Shown here piece by piece: positions 26,898-35,965 of a stretch of 51,596 nucleotides of DNA. The notes below the pieces were generated by a model, which was given only the letters and a program-made list of their open reading frames with translations, had not been told where the DNA came from and searched no databases. Within the stretch, counting starts at the first letter, position 1, and each line of letters starts with the position of its first letter. Position numbers and translations under genes: made by a program. The stretch comes from Deltaproteobacteria bacterium (GTDB lineage: Bacteria > Desulfobacterota > JAFDED01), in contig JAFDED010000020.1 of NCBI GenBank assembly GCA_019310535.1, positions 1-51,596 of the forward strand, in the 5' to 3' direction.

Positions 26898-26997
26898 GGC
26901 TATTCCATAAGGATGATATATATTGCATGCCTATCCTCCTGGCCTTGGACATTAACAAGAAGTTAGAAGAGTGAAATGGTATTTTACGGAGAAGTCA

Positions 26998-27921
26998 ATG
27001 ACTGAAAAACTGATCCGCCCTGAGGGATCATGGGTCGCCGTGGTTACTCCCTTTGACACTAAGGGAGAAGTGGACATGCACTGCTTCCGCCGTCTGGTGG
27101 ACTTTCACGCGGCACATGGCACGGACGGCCTGCTCTTCATGGGTTCCACAGGAGAGTCTCCCTCTTTGTCCATAGAAGAGCGGCGTGCCATTATTGCGGA
27201 AATGACGGTGTATTGCCGGGGCAAGATACCCGCATTTCACGGAGTTACCTGCTCAACCACGGCGGCGACCGTCGAGCTCGCTAGTTATGCCGAGGAGCAG
27301 GGCGCCGACGGCGTGATGATGGTGGTGCCTCCCTATCTGGCGCCGCCTCAGGGCGCCATCTTCGAATACTTCAAGACGGTCTGTCAATCCATCAAGATAG
27401 CGGTTGCGCTTTACAACAACCCGAGCCGGGTGGCAGTGAACATCAGTCCCGAGACCATCATCAAGCTGGCCCGGGAATGTCCAAACCTTGTGGCCGATAA
27501 GGAGGCGGTGCCCGGTGTGGGGCAGTTGGCCTCGGTGGCGGAAGGGACTGAGGGCAAGGTGAGGCTGCTTTGCTGCGACGCTCCGGGTTACGCCATTATC
27601 CTGCCCACTCTGGCACTGGGAGGGCATGGGACGGCCAATGTGGCGGGCAACGTGATACCACGGGAAATGGCTGAGATGTCCCGTCCATGGAAGAGTTGGG
27701 ATGATGTGATGCGGAGCCGCGAGATGTACTTCGAGAACCTCCCCGTGATTGAGGCGGCGTATTCCAGCACAAACCCTATTGCCATCAAGGCCATGGTGAA
27801 GTTGCTGGGTTTCCCCGTGGGCGATCCCCGTCCGCCCCTGCCCGCACTGAGTACGCAACAAATACGGCCCCTTGATGATCTCATGAAACGGCTGAAGATC
27901 CGGGAGCGATATGGGCTTTAA
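26998..27921 (+). CDS. Dihydrodipicolinate synthase (DapA) family lyase
   Basis: A 307-residue class I aldolase-type enzyme. The Schiff-base lysine is K168 (V-A-D-K-E-A), the catalytic Tyr is Y139 (L-Y-N-N-P), and the substrate carboxylate loop is G-S-T-G-E near 49-53. It starts at ATG 26998 after GGAGAAG; an in-frame ATG at 26971 lacks a site. Being encoded with a TAXI-TRAP transporter rather than lysine genes, it is more likely a catabolic pyruvate-releasing aldolase or hydratase-aldolase than a true DapA. The actual substrate cannot be told. Confidence 0.9.
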   Translation: MTEKLIRPEGSWVAVVTPFDTKGEVDMHCFRRLVDFHAAHGTDGLLFMGSTGESPSLSIEERRAIIAEMTVYCRGKIPAFHGVTCSTTAATVELASYAEEQGADGVMMVVPPYLAPPQGAIFEYFKTVCQSIKIAVALYNNPSRVAVNISPETIIKLARECPNLVADKEAVPGVGQLASVAEGTEGKVRLLCCDAPGYAIILPTLALGGHGTANVAGNVIPREMAEMSRPWKSWDDVMRSREMYFENLPVIEAAYSSTNPIAIKAMVKLLGFPVGDPRPPLPALSTQQIRPLDDLMKRLKIRERYGL

Positions 27922-27953
27922 AAAACCGAGATGGAATAGATGCGGAGGGAGTC

Positions 27954-28139
27954 ATGCCGCTTTTAGAGTTCGTTTGTGAGGACTGTGGAGAGGTATTCGA
28001 GGCGTTTCAGAGGCTCAAAGAGGGGATCATAGGGGGGCTGCCGTGTCCAAAGTGCGGAAGGACGCGCACGAAAGTCGTGGAGGACCCCCTGGATGATGAT
28101 TCATGCGGGATCGGCCCTATCTTCAGTCAGGTAAAATGA
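27954..28139 (+). CDS. FmdB-type zinc-ribbon protein
   Basis: A 61-residue protein beginning M-P-L-L-E-F-V-C-E-D-C-G-E-V-F-E and continuing with C-P-K-C-G: two CxxC knuckles typical of the FmdB/putative regulatory zinc-ribbon family. CGGAGGGAGTC precedes the start. It lies between the lyase and the TAXI binding protein in the same operon. Members are often associated with formamide/amide use or translation-linked genes but have no firm role. Confidence 0.82.
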   Translation: MPLLEFVCEDCGEVFEAFQRLKEGIIGGLPCPKCGRTRTKVVEDPLDDDSCGIGPIFSQVK

Positions 28140-28293
28140 GTCAAGGGTTGAGGTGGCCGGCGGCCGCCGAATGATCATTGATGAGAGGAGGCACAGGTCG
28201 ATCGAAGAAAAGGTATCTTCTCTGCCCCGAGAGATTCCTATGAAGATCGGCCGGAATAATCTTCCCTTAGGGAAAGAGAAAAGGAGGTTCGAG

Positions 28294-29286
28294 ATGGGTA
28301 AGAAGATTGCGATTGTAGCCGCTGTTTTGGTATTAGGGATGGCATTGATGGCGGTCGGACCGGCCCATGCGGCAAAGAAGGTCCGCCTGACGTGGACAGC
28401 CGGCGGGACGGGCGGGGGATGGTTCGTCATGGCCGGGGGTCTATCAAAGATCATCCAGGAAAAGGCGCCTCACATTCAGGTCAACGTGATTCCGGGTGGA
28501 GGCACCAAGAACCAACCGGTGGTGGGACTGAACAAGGCGGAGCTCGGCTGGGCGCTGCCTCCGTTCGTCATTTCGGCCAGAAAGGGGGCGGACCCGTACA
28601 AGAGAAAATATGAGGACATCATGGTCTTGGGCGGCAGCTTCAGTGATAACTACCTGCATGTCCTGGCCGCCGAGGATACGGGGGTCACTACCATCCGGGG
28701 GATAATAGAGTACCCCAAGCCCATCCGGGTGTCCCCAGGGAAAATAGGCGTCAGCGGCGAGTTCACTTTCAAGAAAATCCTGGAGGACTATTTCAAAACC
28801 AGCTATGAGGAAATTAAGAAGAAAGGCGGCAAAGTGATCTTCACGGGTTATACCGGTATTGCCACCAACCTGAAGGACCGCCACCTCGATTTCGCCTGCA
28901 TTAACATTGCCCCTCCCGCGGCCATTATTCAGGAGGCGGCCATAGGTCGAAAGCTGCGCATCCTTCCCTGGCCGGACGACATGCTTAAGCTGTTTAAGGA
29001 AAATTATGGTTTCGGCATCGGCGTGATCAAAAAGGAAATGTATCCCCAGATACTGACGGAGGATATACCCACGGCCACCATGGGCACGGTGATTATGGCC
29101 CATAAGAGCCTTGACGCGGATGTGGCCTACGAGATCACCAAGATCATCTGTGAGAACAAGGATCGACTGCCAGCCATCCACAAGAGCATGGCGGTCTTCA
29201 ATCCGGCCACCGCCTGGAAGGATATGCCAGGTCCTCTGCACCCTGGTGCAATCCGGTACTACAAAGAGATGGGTTACATGAAATAG
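28294..29286 (+). CDS. TAXI family TRAP substrate-binding protein
   Basis: A 330-residue exported receptor with a signal peptide ending G-P-A-H-A-A (about residue 27). The TAXI opening is V-R-L-T-W-T-A-G-G-T-G-G-G-W-F-V-M-A-G-G. The ending is the usual H-P-G-A-I-R-Y-Y-K-E. AAGGAGG at 28281-28287 fixes ATG 28294, although the frame opens at 28153. It diverges from the other two TAXI proteins here, so probably has another ligand. A hairpin at 29296-29328 separates it from its permease. Confidence 0.91.
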   Translation: MGKKIAIVAAVLVLGMALMAVGPAHAAKKVRLTWTAGGTGGGWFVMAGGLSKIIQEKAPHIQVNVIPGGGTKNQPVVGLNKAELGWALPPFVISARKGADPYKRKYEDIMVLGGSFSDNYLHVLAAEDTGVTTIRGIIEYPKPIRVSPGKIGVSGEFTFKKILEDYFKTSYEEIKKKGGKVIFTGYTGIATNLKDRHLDFACINIAPPAAIIQEAAIGRKLRILPWPDDMLKLFKENYGFGIGVIKKEMYPQILTEDIPTATMGTVIMAHKSLDADVAYEITKIICENKDRLPAIHKSMAVFNPATAWKDMPGPLHPGAIRYYKEMGYMK

Positions 29287-29295
29287 CTTTTCAGG

Positions 29296-29336
29296 GGGCC
29301 GGAGGGCCTTATTGTGCCCCTTCGGCCCTTATTTGT
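29296..29336 (+). terminator. Intra-operon hairpin after the TAXI binding protein
   Basis: GGGCCGGAGGGCC (29296-29308) pairs with GCCCCTTCGGCCC (29316-29328) at 12 of 13 positions, then TTATTTG. Placed between binding protein and permease like the hairpin at 2331, it should lower permease transcription. Confidence 0.7.
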
Positions 29337-29442
29337 CTGCCCAAAGCCGACAGATATTTCTTTGGGACAGTGCGGTTGGCCATGGGGCCTGCCTAAAGGA
29401 GGTATCCAATCACCACGACTATTATACTATTATGAGGATCGG

Positions 29443-31338
29443 ATGCGGGAGTTATCAGGGCCCACAAAGAAGATAATTATAGCGATTACGGCGAGCGCCT
29501 CATTTTTTCACCTGTATACGGCCGCCACCGGCGTGCTTGAACCTCGCCTGCAGCGCGGCTTTCACCTGTTGTTCCTGGTTCCGCTGGCGTTTCTCCTCTT
29601 CCCCATGACACGTCGGTCACCGCGGGATCGCATCCCGTGGTACGACTGGTTCCTGGCGATTCTGTCCGCACTGCCGTCGCTGTATATCATACTTGACAAA
29701 GACAGGCTGAACGAGCGCTGGGAGGGCGCTACAGAGGTTACGACATTTCAGATCGTGGTGGGAGCCATCATTGTTCTGACACTGATCGAGGCCGTGCGCA
29801 GGTCCACAGCACCAGCCCTGGCGATGCTGATTGTCCTGGCTCTGGTTCACCTTATCTTCGGCCATCATCTGCCCGGGTTCCTGTACCACAAGAAATTCAG
29901 CCTTGATTGGGTTATCGAGACGTGCTATTTGCTTGACGACGAGGGTATCTACGGCTCTATCACGGGGGTCTCGGCCGTCTTCGTGGCCTTGTTTGTCATC
30001 TTCGGTGCCTTCATCCATGGGCTGGGGCTCGGTCAATACTTCATCGACGTGGCTTGCAGACTGGCAGGCCGCACCGCGGGGGGACCGGCTAAAGTGGCCG
30101 TTATATCCAGTGCGTTCTTCGGTACGATAAGTGGTGCGGCCTCGGCCAACGTTTTTGCCACGGGCACCTTCAGCATACCGTTGATGCGCCGAATCGGCTA
30201 CAGGGCCCAATTTGCGGGAGCGGTGGAAGCCGCGGCCTCCACGGGCGGGCAGCTCATGCCGCCCATCATGGGAGCCGCCGCCTTCCTCATGGCGCAGATC
30301 ACACAGATACCATATATCACGATTTGCAAGGCTGCTTTGCCCGCAGCCGTTCTGTATTTTCTATGCATCGGAACTACGGTCCATTATGAGGCCTTGAAGC
30401 GCGGCCTATCGAGCATGGATATAATTGATGTGTCGCCGATCAAGACTCTGATTCGGGACTTTTACCTTATACTGCCCATTGTTGTTCTGCTGGCTTTGAT
30501 GGTCATTGGGTACTCTCCCTTCATGGGCGCATTTGTCGGCACACTGGTGACCCTGGGGATTAGCTTCTTCAGTCGGTCGAGATGGATGACGCCTTTGAAG
30601 ATTCTGAGAGCACTGGATATGGGAGGGAGGAACCTTGTCATGATCGCCTGCGCCTGTGCGGGCGCGGGGTTGATAATCAGCGTCGTGGTGAACACAGGCC
30701 TGGGTTTGCAATTCTCAAACGTGGTCATTTCCTACTCCGGCGGGTACTACCTGGTGGCCATGATCTTTATTATGGTTTCAGCCATCATCCTGGGCATGGG
30801 GCTGCCCACCACCGCGGCTTACGTGCTGGCCGTCTCTGTGGGTGGCCCTACCTTGATTGAAATGGGCGGAGACGTCCTGTCGGTTCATCTCTTTGTGTTT
30901 TATTTTGCCATAATGGCCTGTGTCACACCCCCTGTGGCCCTGGCAGCATACGCGGGCGCATCCCTGGCCGGCACCGACCCCTTGCGCACAGGCTTTGAGG
31001 CTTCACGCATCGCCGTGGCCGGTTACATCATCCCTTACCTGTTTTATTTCAGCAAAGGGATTCTGCTGAAAGGGTCATTCCAGGAAAACGTTCTGGCCCT
31101 TATGTCCGCTGCCGTGGGGATTTACATACTGGTAATCGGCTTGCAGGGTTGGATGCTGACCCGACTTAACATGGTAGAAAGAGCCATCCTGGTGGCCGGC
31201 GCCATTGTTATTCCATTTCCCATCTTGTTCTCCAACCTGCAGTCGGTTCCTGTCGGCCTGGCGCTGATAGCCAGTTTTTACTTTCTGCAACGGAACAAAC
31301 GAGAAAAAGCTGCCACGGCCCAGCCAAAGGAGACGTAA
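29443..31338 (+). CDS. TRAP transporter fused permease (TAXI type)
   Basis: A 631-residue fused DctQ/DctM membrane protein. Markers: V-R-R-S-T-A-P-A near 110, G-G-P-A-K-V-A-V-I-S-S-A-F-F-G near 212, G-Q-L-M-P-P-I-M-G-A-A-A-F near 265, G-M-G-L-P-T-T-A-A-Y near 450, V-T-P-P-V-A-L-A-A-Y-A-G near 490. The frame opens at GTG 29314, but that codon lies in the hairpin loop. ATG 29443 fits the family N-terminus, although the best ribosome site (AAAGGAGGT, 29395-29403) is 40 bases upstream, so the start is uncertain. Partner of the binding protein at 28294. Confidence 0.91.
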   Translation: MRELSGPTKKIIIAITASASFFHLYTAATGVLEPRLQRGFHLLFLVPLAFLLFPMTRRSPRDRIPWYDWFLAILSALPSLYIILDKDRLNERWEGATEVTTFQIVVGAIIVLTLIEAVRRSTAPALAMLIVLALVHLIFGHHLPGFLYHKKFSLDWVIETCYLLDDEGIYGSITGVSAVFVALFVIFGAFIHGLGLGQYFIDVACRLAGRTAGGPAKVAVISSAFFGTISGAASANVFATGTFSIPLMRRIGYRAQFAGAVEAAASTGGQLMPPIMGAAAFLMAQITQIPYITICKAALPAAVLYFLCIGTTVHYEALKRGLSSMDIIDVSPIKTLIRDFYLILPIVVLLALMVIGYSPFMGAFVGTLVTLGISFFSRSRWMTPLKILRALDMGGRNLVMIACACAGAGLIISVVVNTGLGLQFSNVVISYSGGYYLVAMIFIMVSAIILGMGLPTTAAYVLAVSVGGPTLIEMGGDVLSVHLFVFYFAIMACVTPPVALAAYAGASLAGTDPLRTGFEASRIAVAGYIIPYLFYFSKGILLKGSFQENVLALMSAAVGIYILVIGLQGWMLTRLNMVERAILVAGAIVIPFPILFSNLQSVPVGLALIASFYFLQRNKREKAATAQPKET

Positions 31339-31677
31339 GGAGGAGAAATAAGCGGCGCCGGGACTGAGAATTTTTTACTCTGCAGATCGGTTGCTATTCT
31401 TGAAATAACATCGTTAAAACGGCATCCATTCCCGCCATCTCACTATTGCCACCCTCGCCCGGGATTTCGCCACTGAGAAGAACCGCCGGGCTTGACTGCC
31501 GGACATTAATCGCTTTACAATAAATTTAGCTCGAATAATTTGTGGATTTCAGGATCAACTGACACTGGGCAATCCTTTGTGGTTTTTCAAGTAAAGTACA
31601 GGCAAGGGCGGAACACATTGCAATGGGGACGCCAGGGGATAGGTTGAAATCGCCCCGTGATACTTAGGAAGGAAGAT
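31339..31677. other. Intergenic before the M48 protease
   Basis: 339 bases without a gene. A promoter-like TTGACT-18-TACAAT at 31492-31521 is the only clear signal. Confidence 0.5.
31492..31521 (+). promoter_or_regulatory. Possible promoter for the M48 protease gene
   Basis: TTGACT (31492-31497), 18-base spacer, TACAAT (31516-31521), about 157 bases before the start codon. Confidence 0.5.
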
Positions 31678-32511
31678 ATGCTGTCAATAAGTCATTGTAA
31701 TGGGACCAACGGGAAGAGCGATTCGTTGGTGCGCAAGAGACGATGGCTTGTCTTGATGGCGCTGGCCTTTATTCTGCTGACCGGATGCGCTGAAGTGCCC
31801 ATCACAGGACGGTCTCAGCTAATGATCCTGCCCGAGGCTCAAGAGATCCAGATGGGCATGGTGGCTTATCAGGAAGTGACGAAGAAATATCCGGTATCAA
31901 CCGACCCGGAGATTAACGCACGCGTGAGGGATGTGGGCATGCGCATTGCCCGGGCCACGGGGAGAAACGATTACCAGTGGGAGTTCACCGTCTTCGATGC
32001 ACCGGACACCATCAACGCATTTGCCCTGCCTGGCGGCAAGGTGGGAGTTTTTACGGGCATTCTCCGCATCACTGAGAACGATGTGGGTCTGGCTACTGTC
32101 ATCGCTCATGAGGTGGCTCATGCAGTGGCCCGCCATGGCGGCGAGCGAGTCTCCCAGGGGATTCTCCTCCAGATGGGGCAGACAGCCCTGAACGCGGCCG
32201 TCCGCAATCGCGATCCCGGAACATTGCGGATCATCAATGCAGCCTTTGGCCTGGGAGTGAATGTGGGAGTTGTTCTTCCCTTCAGCAGGGAACAGGAGTC
32301 GGAGGCGGATCGCCTGGGCCTGGTCTACATGGCAAAGGCCGGCTACGATCCCCGCGGAGCCGTCTCCTTCTGGCGCCGCATGCAGCAGGCCGAAAAAGGG
32401 GGACGACCTCCTGAATTTCTTTCCACGCACCCGGCACCGGAAACGCGTATTCGCGACCTTCAGCGGTGGATTCCCGAAGCTTTGCGATATTACACGCCCA
32501 CAACGCGTTAA
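31678..32511 (+). CDS. M48 family metalloprotease lipoprotein
   Basis: A 277-residue zinc protease. The lipobox L-L-T-G-C (C37) follows a hydrophobic stretch, so it is probably an outer-membrane or periplasmic lipoprotein. The zinc motif is H144-E-V-A-H148, and the third ligand is the Glu in E-Q-E-S-E-A-D-R-L-G. The ending S-T-H-P-A-P-E-T-R-I is also typical of the periplasmic M48 group (BepA/LoiP-like) that handles misfolded envelope proteins. GTG 31657 is in frame, but AGGAAGGA points to ATG 31678. No operon partner is evident. Confidence 0.9.
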   Translation: MLSISHCNGTNGKSDSLVRKRRWLVLMALAFILLTGCAEVPITGRSQLMILPEAQEIQMGMVAYQEVTKKYPVSTDPEINARVRDVGMRIARATGRNDYQWEFTVFDAPDTINAFALPGGKVGVFTGILRITENDVGLATVIAHEVAHAVARHGGERVSQGILLQMGQTALNAAVRNRDPGTLRIINAAFGLGVNVGVVLPFSREQESEADRLGLVYMAKAGYDPRGAVSFWRRMQQAEKGGRPPEFLSTHPAPETRIRDLQRWIPEALRYYTPTTR

Positions 32512-32628
32512 AGAATACATGAGGACCATCCGCTTGTCATTACAAAAGCAATTCCCGGCATCGATGCTTAATACTCATTTTCATGTGTTCTTGAGTGAAA
32601 GCCGCTAATGACGGCTCTTGCACAGATG

Positions 32629-33453
32629 CTAAGAGTGCCTCTTCGCGGAGTGCATTTTCAGCGACCGCATTAATTCTTTCACCCGGTTGATTCGGATACC
32701 CCAGCCGAATTGAGATTCCGTTGATATCACTCCTTGGGCTATCCCGACAATCTCATACTTGCCGTCTCTCATTGCGATTATTGGAGAACCGCTGTCTCCG
32801 GACACAAGACCGCTGGTAAACATGAACAGATTATCAGGGTTCTCGTAGATTTCCCGGGTCAGGGCATTGCCCTTGAGCCCGCTGACGATCCCTTCCCGGA
32901 CATTGGCCTCCTGATTCATGGGTCGGCCAACGACGTATACCATGTTTCCGATGCGCAGATCGTCGCTATTGCCGAGTCCATACGGGAAAACACGTATTTT
33001 CTCTGTCTGGAAAGGCATACTCAAGATCGCCACGTCGTCCGCACTGCTGATAAGCAGGGGGGTCAAAGGGATCCTGTTGCCGTCAGGCTCCACTAGAAAG
33101 CTCTCGGAATCCACTCGTTGATCCGAAATTACAACGGTGGCGATTCCGATAGGAGTGAACACGTTCTGCGTGAACTTGTTCACCATTACCACGTGCGCGG
33201 CGGTGAACACCAGGTTGCCCGGCAGGACAAGGCCTGTGCCGTGGTTCTCATGTCGTATAATTTCACCGTTCTCGCTTTTGAAGCGGGTTTCAGTGTTTAT
33301 CTCGCCGACAGATTCTATGATCTGCGAAAGATCCATCCGCCTTCCGTCCACGAGAAAAGCGCCGAAATCATACAGCCCATCCCGTACAGGAACGGAAGAG
33401 CAAGCTGTCAAGAATAGGATCAGCAAGAACATAGTGATCTTAAGCCGTTTCAT
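32629..33453 (-). CDS. Trypsin-like serine protease lipoprotein
   Basis: A 274-residue exported protease. Lipobox L-T-A-C at residues 15-18. The chymotrypsin-fold triad is H87 (F-T-A-A-H-V-V), D139 or D140 (S-S-A-D-D-V-A-I-L) and S221 (S-G-D-S-G-S-P). There is no PDZ domain, so it is a simple S1 protease rather than a DegP type. The longer frame from 33579 is not used: GGGAGGTGATC sits correctly before ATG 33453. It converges with the M48 gene; both are envelope proteases, but they are not co-transcribed. Confidence 0.87.
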   Translation of the reverse strand: MKRLKITMFLLILFLTACSSVPVRDGLYDFGAFLVDGRRMDLSQIIESVGEINTETRFKSENGEIIRHENHGTGLVLPGNLVFTAAHVVMVNKFTQNVFTPIGIATVVISDQRVDSESFLVEPDGNRIPLTPLLISSADDVAILSMPFQTEKIRVFPYGLGNSDDLRIGNMVYVVGRPMNQEANVREGIVSGLKGNALTREIYENPDNLFMFTSGLVSGDSGSPIIAMRDGKYEIVGIAQGVISTESQFGWGIRINRVKELMRSLKMHSAKRHS

Positions 33454-33926
33454 GCTGATCACCTCCCATGTTCCATCGCCATCGACCGTTTTGGCCGAAA
33501 GCGCAATATTACCCTTGCGGCATATAATTACTGCTTTTCCCCTATAATATAATTTGGTAACGAAAATTCTTAAGGTCAAGCAGTAATAGAGTTTTCTTGT
33601 CTATGTTGGGAGCCCGCAATCAGAGAAAAAAATGAATGGATTTCGCTGGGGGGGTGGGGATATGTTATTTGTCAATCGATCATCTGTTTAATCATTATAT
33701 AATATTAAACACATTTATATAAAAAAAGTTGCGTTTTCTATCTTGCTTGAAGGCGGGATTCTCCATGATGATAGCACGTTACTACTTATGGACTGTTTCC
33801 CGCCAGTTGACAGTTTAATATATATTATGGAAGTGGCAATAACACCCTTGACATGGGACAGGTCTATCTCGTGTAATATAAGTATGGGGGCTATTTGTAA
33901 TCAACCTTTTAGCGGAGATATGAACA
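33454..33926. other. A/T-rich intergenic between divergent genes
   Basis: 473 bases separating the serine protease from the TusA-like gene. It contains a promoter-like pair at 33848-33877 and an A/T-rich stretch around 33660-33730. No gene is recognised. Confidence 0.5.
33848..33877 (+). promoter_or_regulatory. Promoter-like site before the TusA-like gene
   Basis: TTGACA (33848-33853), 18-base spacer, TGTAAT (33872-33877), 50 bases before the start at 33927. A second TTGACA lies near 33800. Confidence 0.5.
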
Positions 33927-34148
33927 ATGCATTTCGACCGGCACATCCATATGGGCGACAAACTTTGCAGCGAGCTTCTGGTTGGTTTAAAGCAGGCAAT
34001 ATCGAGCCTTAGTGGCGGACAGGTACTGAAGGTCACCGCTCATGCCCCTGGTGCGGGGGAGGACATCAAGGGGTGGTGCGAGCTTACCGAGCATCGATTC
34101 CTGGGAAGAAACGGCGATGAGTATTTTATTCAGGTAAAGGAGGCTTAG
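33927..34148 (+). CDS. TusA/SirA-like small protein without the CPxP motif
   Basis: A 73-residue protein that follows the TusA fold pattern: helix L-V-G-L-K-Q-A-I, then G-Q-V-L-K-V-T-A-H-A-P-G-A-G-E-D-I-K-G-W-C, then a final strand E-Y-F-I-Q-V-K. TusA proteins carry sulfur on the Cys of C-P-x-P near the N-terminus; here that region reads G-D-K-L-C-S-E-L-L, keeping a Cys but not the Pro pair. It may be a divergent sulfur/selenium carrier or a non-catalytic relative. The start may be ATG 33951 instead. It is not clearly in an operon. Confidence 0.65.
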   Translation: MHFDRHIHMGDKLCSELLVGLKQAISSLSGGQVLKVTAHAPGAGEDIKGWCELTEHRFLGRNGDEYFIQVKEA

Positions 34149-34302
34149 CCTGCATTTCGTAAAAACCCGCGATACATCAAGCATAAAGCGGGATTTCAGC
34201 AGCCCGGGCGTGCAATATTTTACGTGTACGGACCGACATGAAAAAGGAGCAGGGTAAAATTCTGCTGTAAGATTCATTAATCAAGGCGCTGATACCGACC
34301 GG

Positions 34303-34746
34303 ATGATTTGGACAATGGGCTTTTTCGCTGGAAAGCAAAAAATTATGTTTATGGCTGCAGTAATGACCGCTTGTGTTTATTCATTCGCCAATGCTGAGGC
34401 GATTTACACTTTGAAAATCGTTAATGGCCCCGATGATTCACAAGGAGCCATTGCGCTCGCCGTTGGGGAAAACGATATTCGCGGCCATCGTCTCCGCAAA
34501 ATGGACGATGGCCGGGAAAGGCTGGACATTCTCCTCACGCGAGGCGCCTCTCGCTCTCTCAAAAAATTCACCAGTAGCAACCTTGATCGTAAAATGACCT
34601 TCTATTGGAAGGAAAGGAAGTTGGGAAGCGCTCTGATAAAGCGCGTAATCCGAAACGGTATAATCAGCCTGATGGTGAGCAACTGGGATGTCCACGAGAT
34701 GAAGACTGATCTTCAAAAGCGAGGTCTTCTGGAACCCGAGCCATAG
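34303..34746 (+). CDS. Exported protein resembling the SecD P1-head domain
   Basis: A 147-residue protein with a signal peptide (hydrophobic run ending S-F-A-N-A, about residue 31). The mature part has a periplasmic-domain pattern like the SecD P1 head: L-T-R-G-A-S-R-S-L-K-K-F-T-S-S-N-L-D-R-K-M-T-F-Y-W, then I-I-S-L-M-V. SecD itself has six membrane helices, absent here, so this is a free-standing domain of unknown role. ATG 34345 is an alternative start; neither has a clear ribosome site. The call rests on a pattern I recognise by eye. Confidence 0.5.
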   Translation: MIWTMGFFAGKQKIMFMAAVMTACVYSFANAEAIYTLKIVNGPDDSQGAIALAVGENDIRGHRLRKMDDGRERLDILLTRGASRSLKKFTSSNLDRKMTFYWKERKLGSALIKRVIRNGIISLMVSNWDVHEMKTDLQKRGLLEPEP

Positions 34747-34838
34747 ACGATTCTGTCTCGCAGTTGCAGGTACCGATAGCTCAAGTGTGGGAAAAGGGAT
34801 ATGTGCTGCCGATTGAGGCCCGGCGTCGGTTCCCTTCC

Positions 34839-35864
34839 TCAGCCAGGAAATCCGGCTTCAGCCGCGCGGCATATAGCGTGCAAGTTCTCCACCGGCGTGT
34901 TCCCGGGGACGTTGCAACCCGGGCTCAGAATGAAGCCGCCTTCTGTGCCGGCCTTTTGGATACATCGCCGGGCCTCCGCCTCCACTTCCTCTTGACTTCC
35001 ACGAAGCATCCCGTTGATGGTGTCCACGTTGCCCAGCAGGAGAGCCTGCCGTCCCACCATCTCTCTGGCCTCTGCAAGATCCACGCCTGAGTCCACGCTG
35101 AGCACATCCGCGCCGGTGCGAGCCATGAGCGGAACTTGCCGCTGGCTCTTACCGCATATGTGAAGGACCGCCCGGCCACCGGCTTCCTGTATGGCCCGCA
35201 CCAGACGTTGGTGGACCGGCAACGCCATCTCCTCATACAGATTGGGTGAGATCATATCCCCGGAGGCCGGAGCTTCACCGATAAAGATAAAACGAGCACC
35301 CGCCTCCAGCGCAGAAAGGGCGCGGAGAATGCAGACCTCCGTGGTGGCTGCAAGAAGGCGATGGACAAAGTCGGGTTCCACAACCATGTCCAGCAGCATC
35401 TGCTGAAGGCCCCGCAACTGGCCGGCCAGGCGCAGCGGCCCCTGACAGTATCCCATAATGTGCGCCTCTCCTGCCAGCCGTCGGGCCAACTCGGCCACCA
35501 AACGGTGTTCCATCTCAAGACCGCGGGTTCGGCGGACTTTTTCAGGATCGATTCTGTGGATATCCTCCTCTGTGCGGATGGTGTACGGTGGGATTATGCT
35601 GGGGGCGGTATCCTCGCGGAATTGCGCGGTGGCGCCGATCGCCTCCTCTTCAAAGGGGTAGTACGTGCGGCCGTAAACAAAATCCCAGCCGAATCGCCGC
35701 CGCCCTTCAATCTCCAAATCGGCGGTGCGTCGTGCGTCTAATATGGTCCCCGGGAGGGGGAGGTTCGCCTGCTTCAGTAAAACGAAGCGGCATATCACAA
35801 AAACCGGCGTTCTATCTCCGCGCTCAAAGCGAACAGCAGCTTCAATCCGTTCCCATGAATTCAT
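34839..35864 (-). CDS. URO-D superfamily corrinoid methyltransferase-like protein
   Basis: A 341-residue barrel protein of the uroporphyrinogen decarboxylase superfamily, closest in pattern to MtaA/MtbA/CmuA methyltransferases. Likely zinc ligands are H235 and C237 (L-H-I-C-G-K) and C317 (S-P-G-C-N-V-P), typical of methylcobamide:acceptor methyltransferases and absent from true HemE. G-Y-C-Q-G-P near 138 is also family-like. It starts at ATG 35864; the longer frame to 36053 runs into the grdA segment. Last gene of the grd operon, so it may process a methyl group from the Grd substrate; no corrinoid protein gene is seen nearby. Confidence 0.85.
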   Translation of the reverse strand: MNSWERIEAAVRFERGDRTPVFVICRFVLLKQANLPLPGTILDARRTADLEIEGRRRFGWDFVYGRTYYPFEEEAIGATAQFREDTAPSIIPPYTIRTEEDIHRIDPEKVRRTRGLEMEHRLVAELARRLAGEAHIMGYCQGPLRLAGQLRGLQQMLLDMVVEPDFVHRLLAATTEVCILRALSALEAGARFIFIGEAPASGDMISPNLYEEMALPVHQRLVRAIQEAGGRAVLHICGKSQRQVPLMARTGADVLSVDSGVDLAEAREMVGRQALLLGNVDTINGMLRGSQEEVEAEARRCIQKAGTEGGFILSPGCNVPGNTPVENLHAICRAAEAGFPG

Positions 35865-35965
35865 CCTGATATCCCGTATCTTTGCCCTTTCTCCTCTACC
35901 CAGGCGTCCCGGAGTAGATAATGTCTGTAAGATTAAGGGGGCGGGGATAAACTCAGCCCCTATCA

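Noticed and set aside
26998..27921. dapA (lysine synthesis) as the name for the lyase
   Set aside because: The catalytic residues are shared by the whole family, and the gene sits with a TRAP transporter rather than lysine genes.
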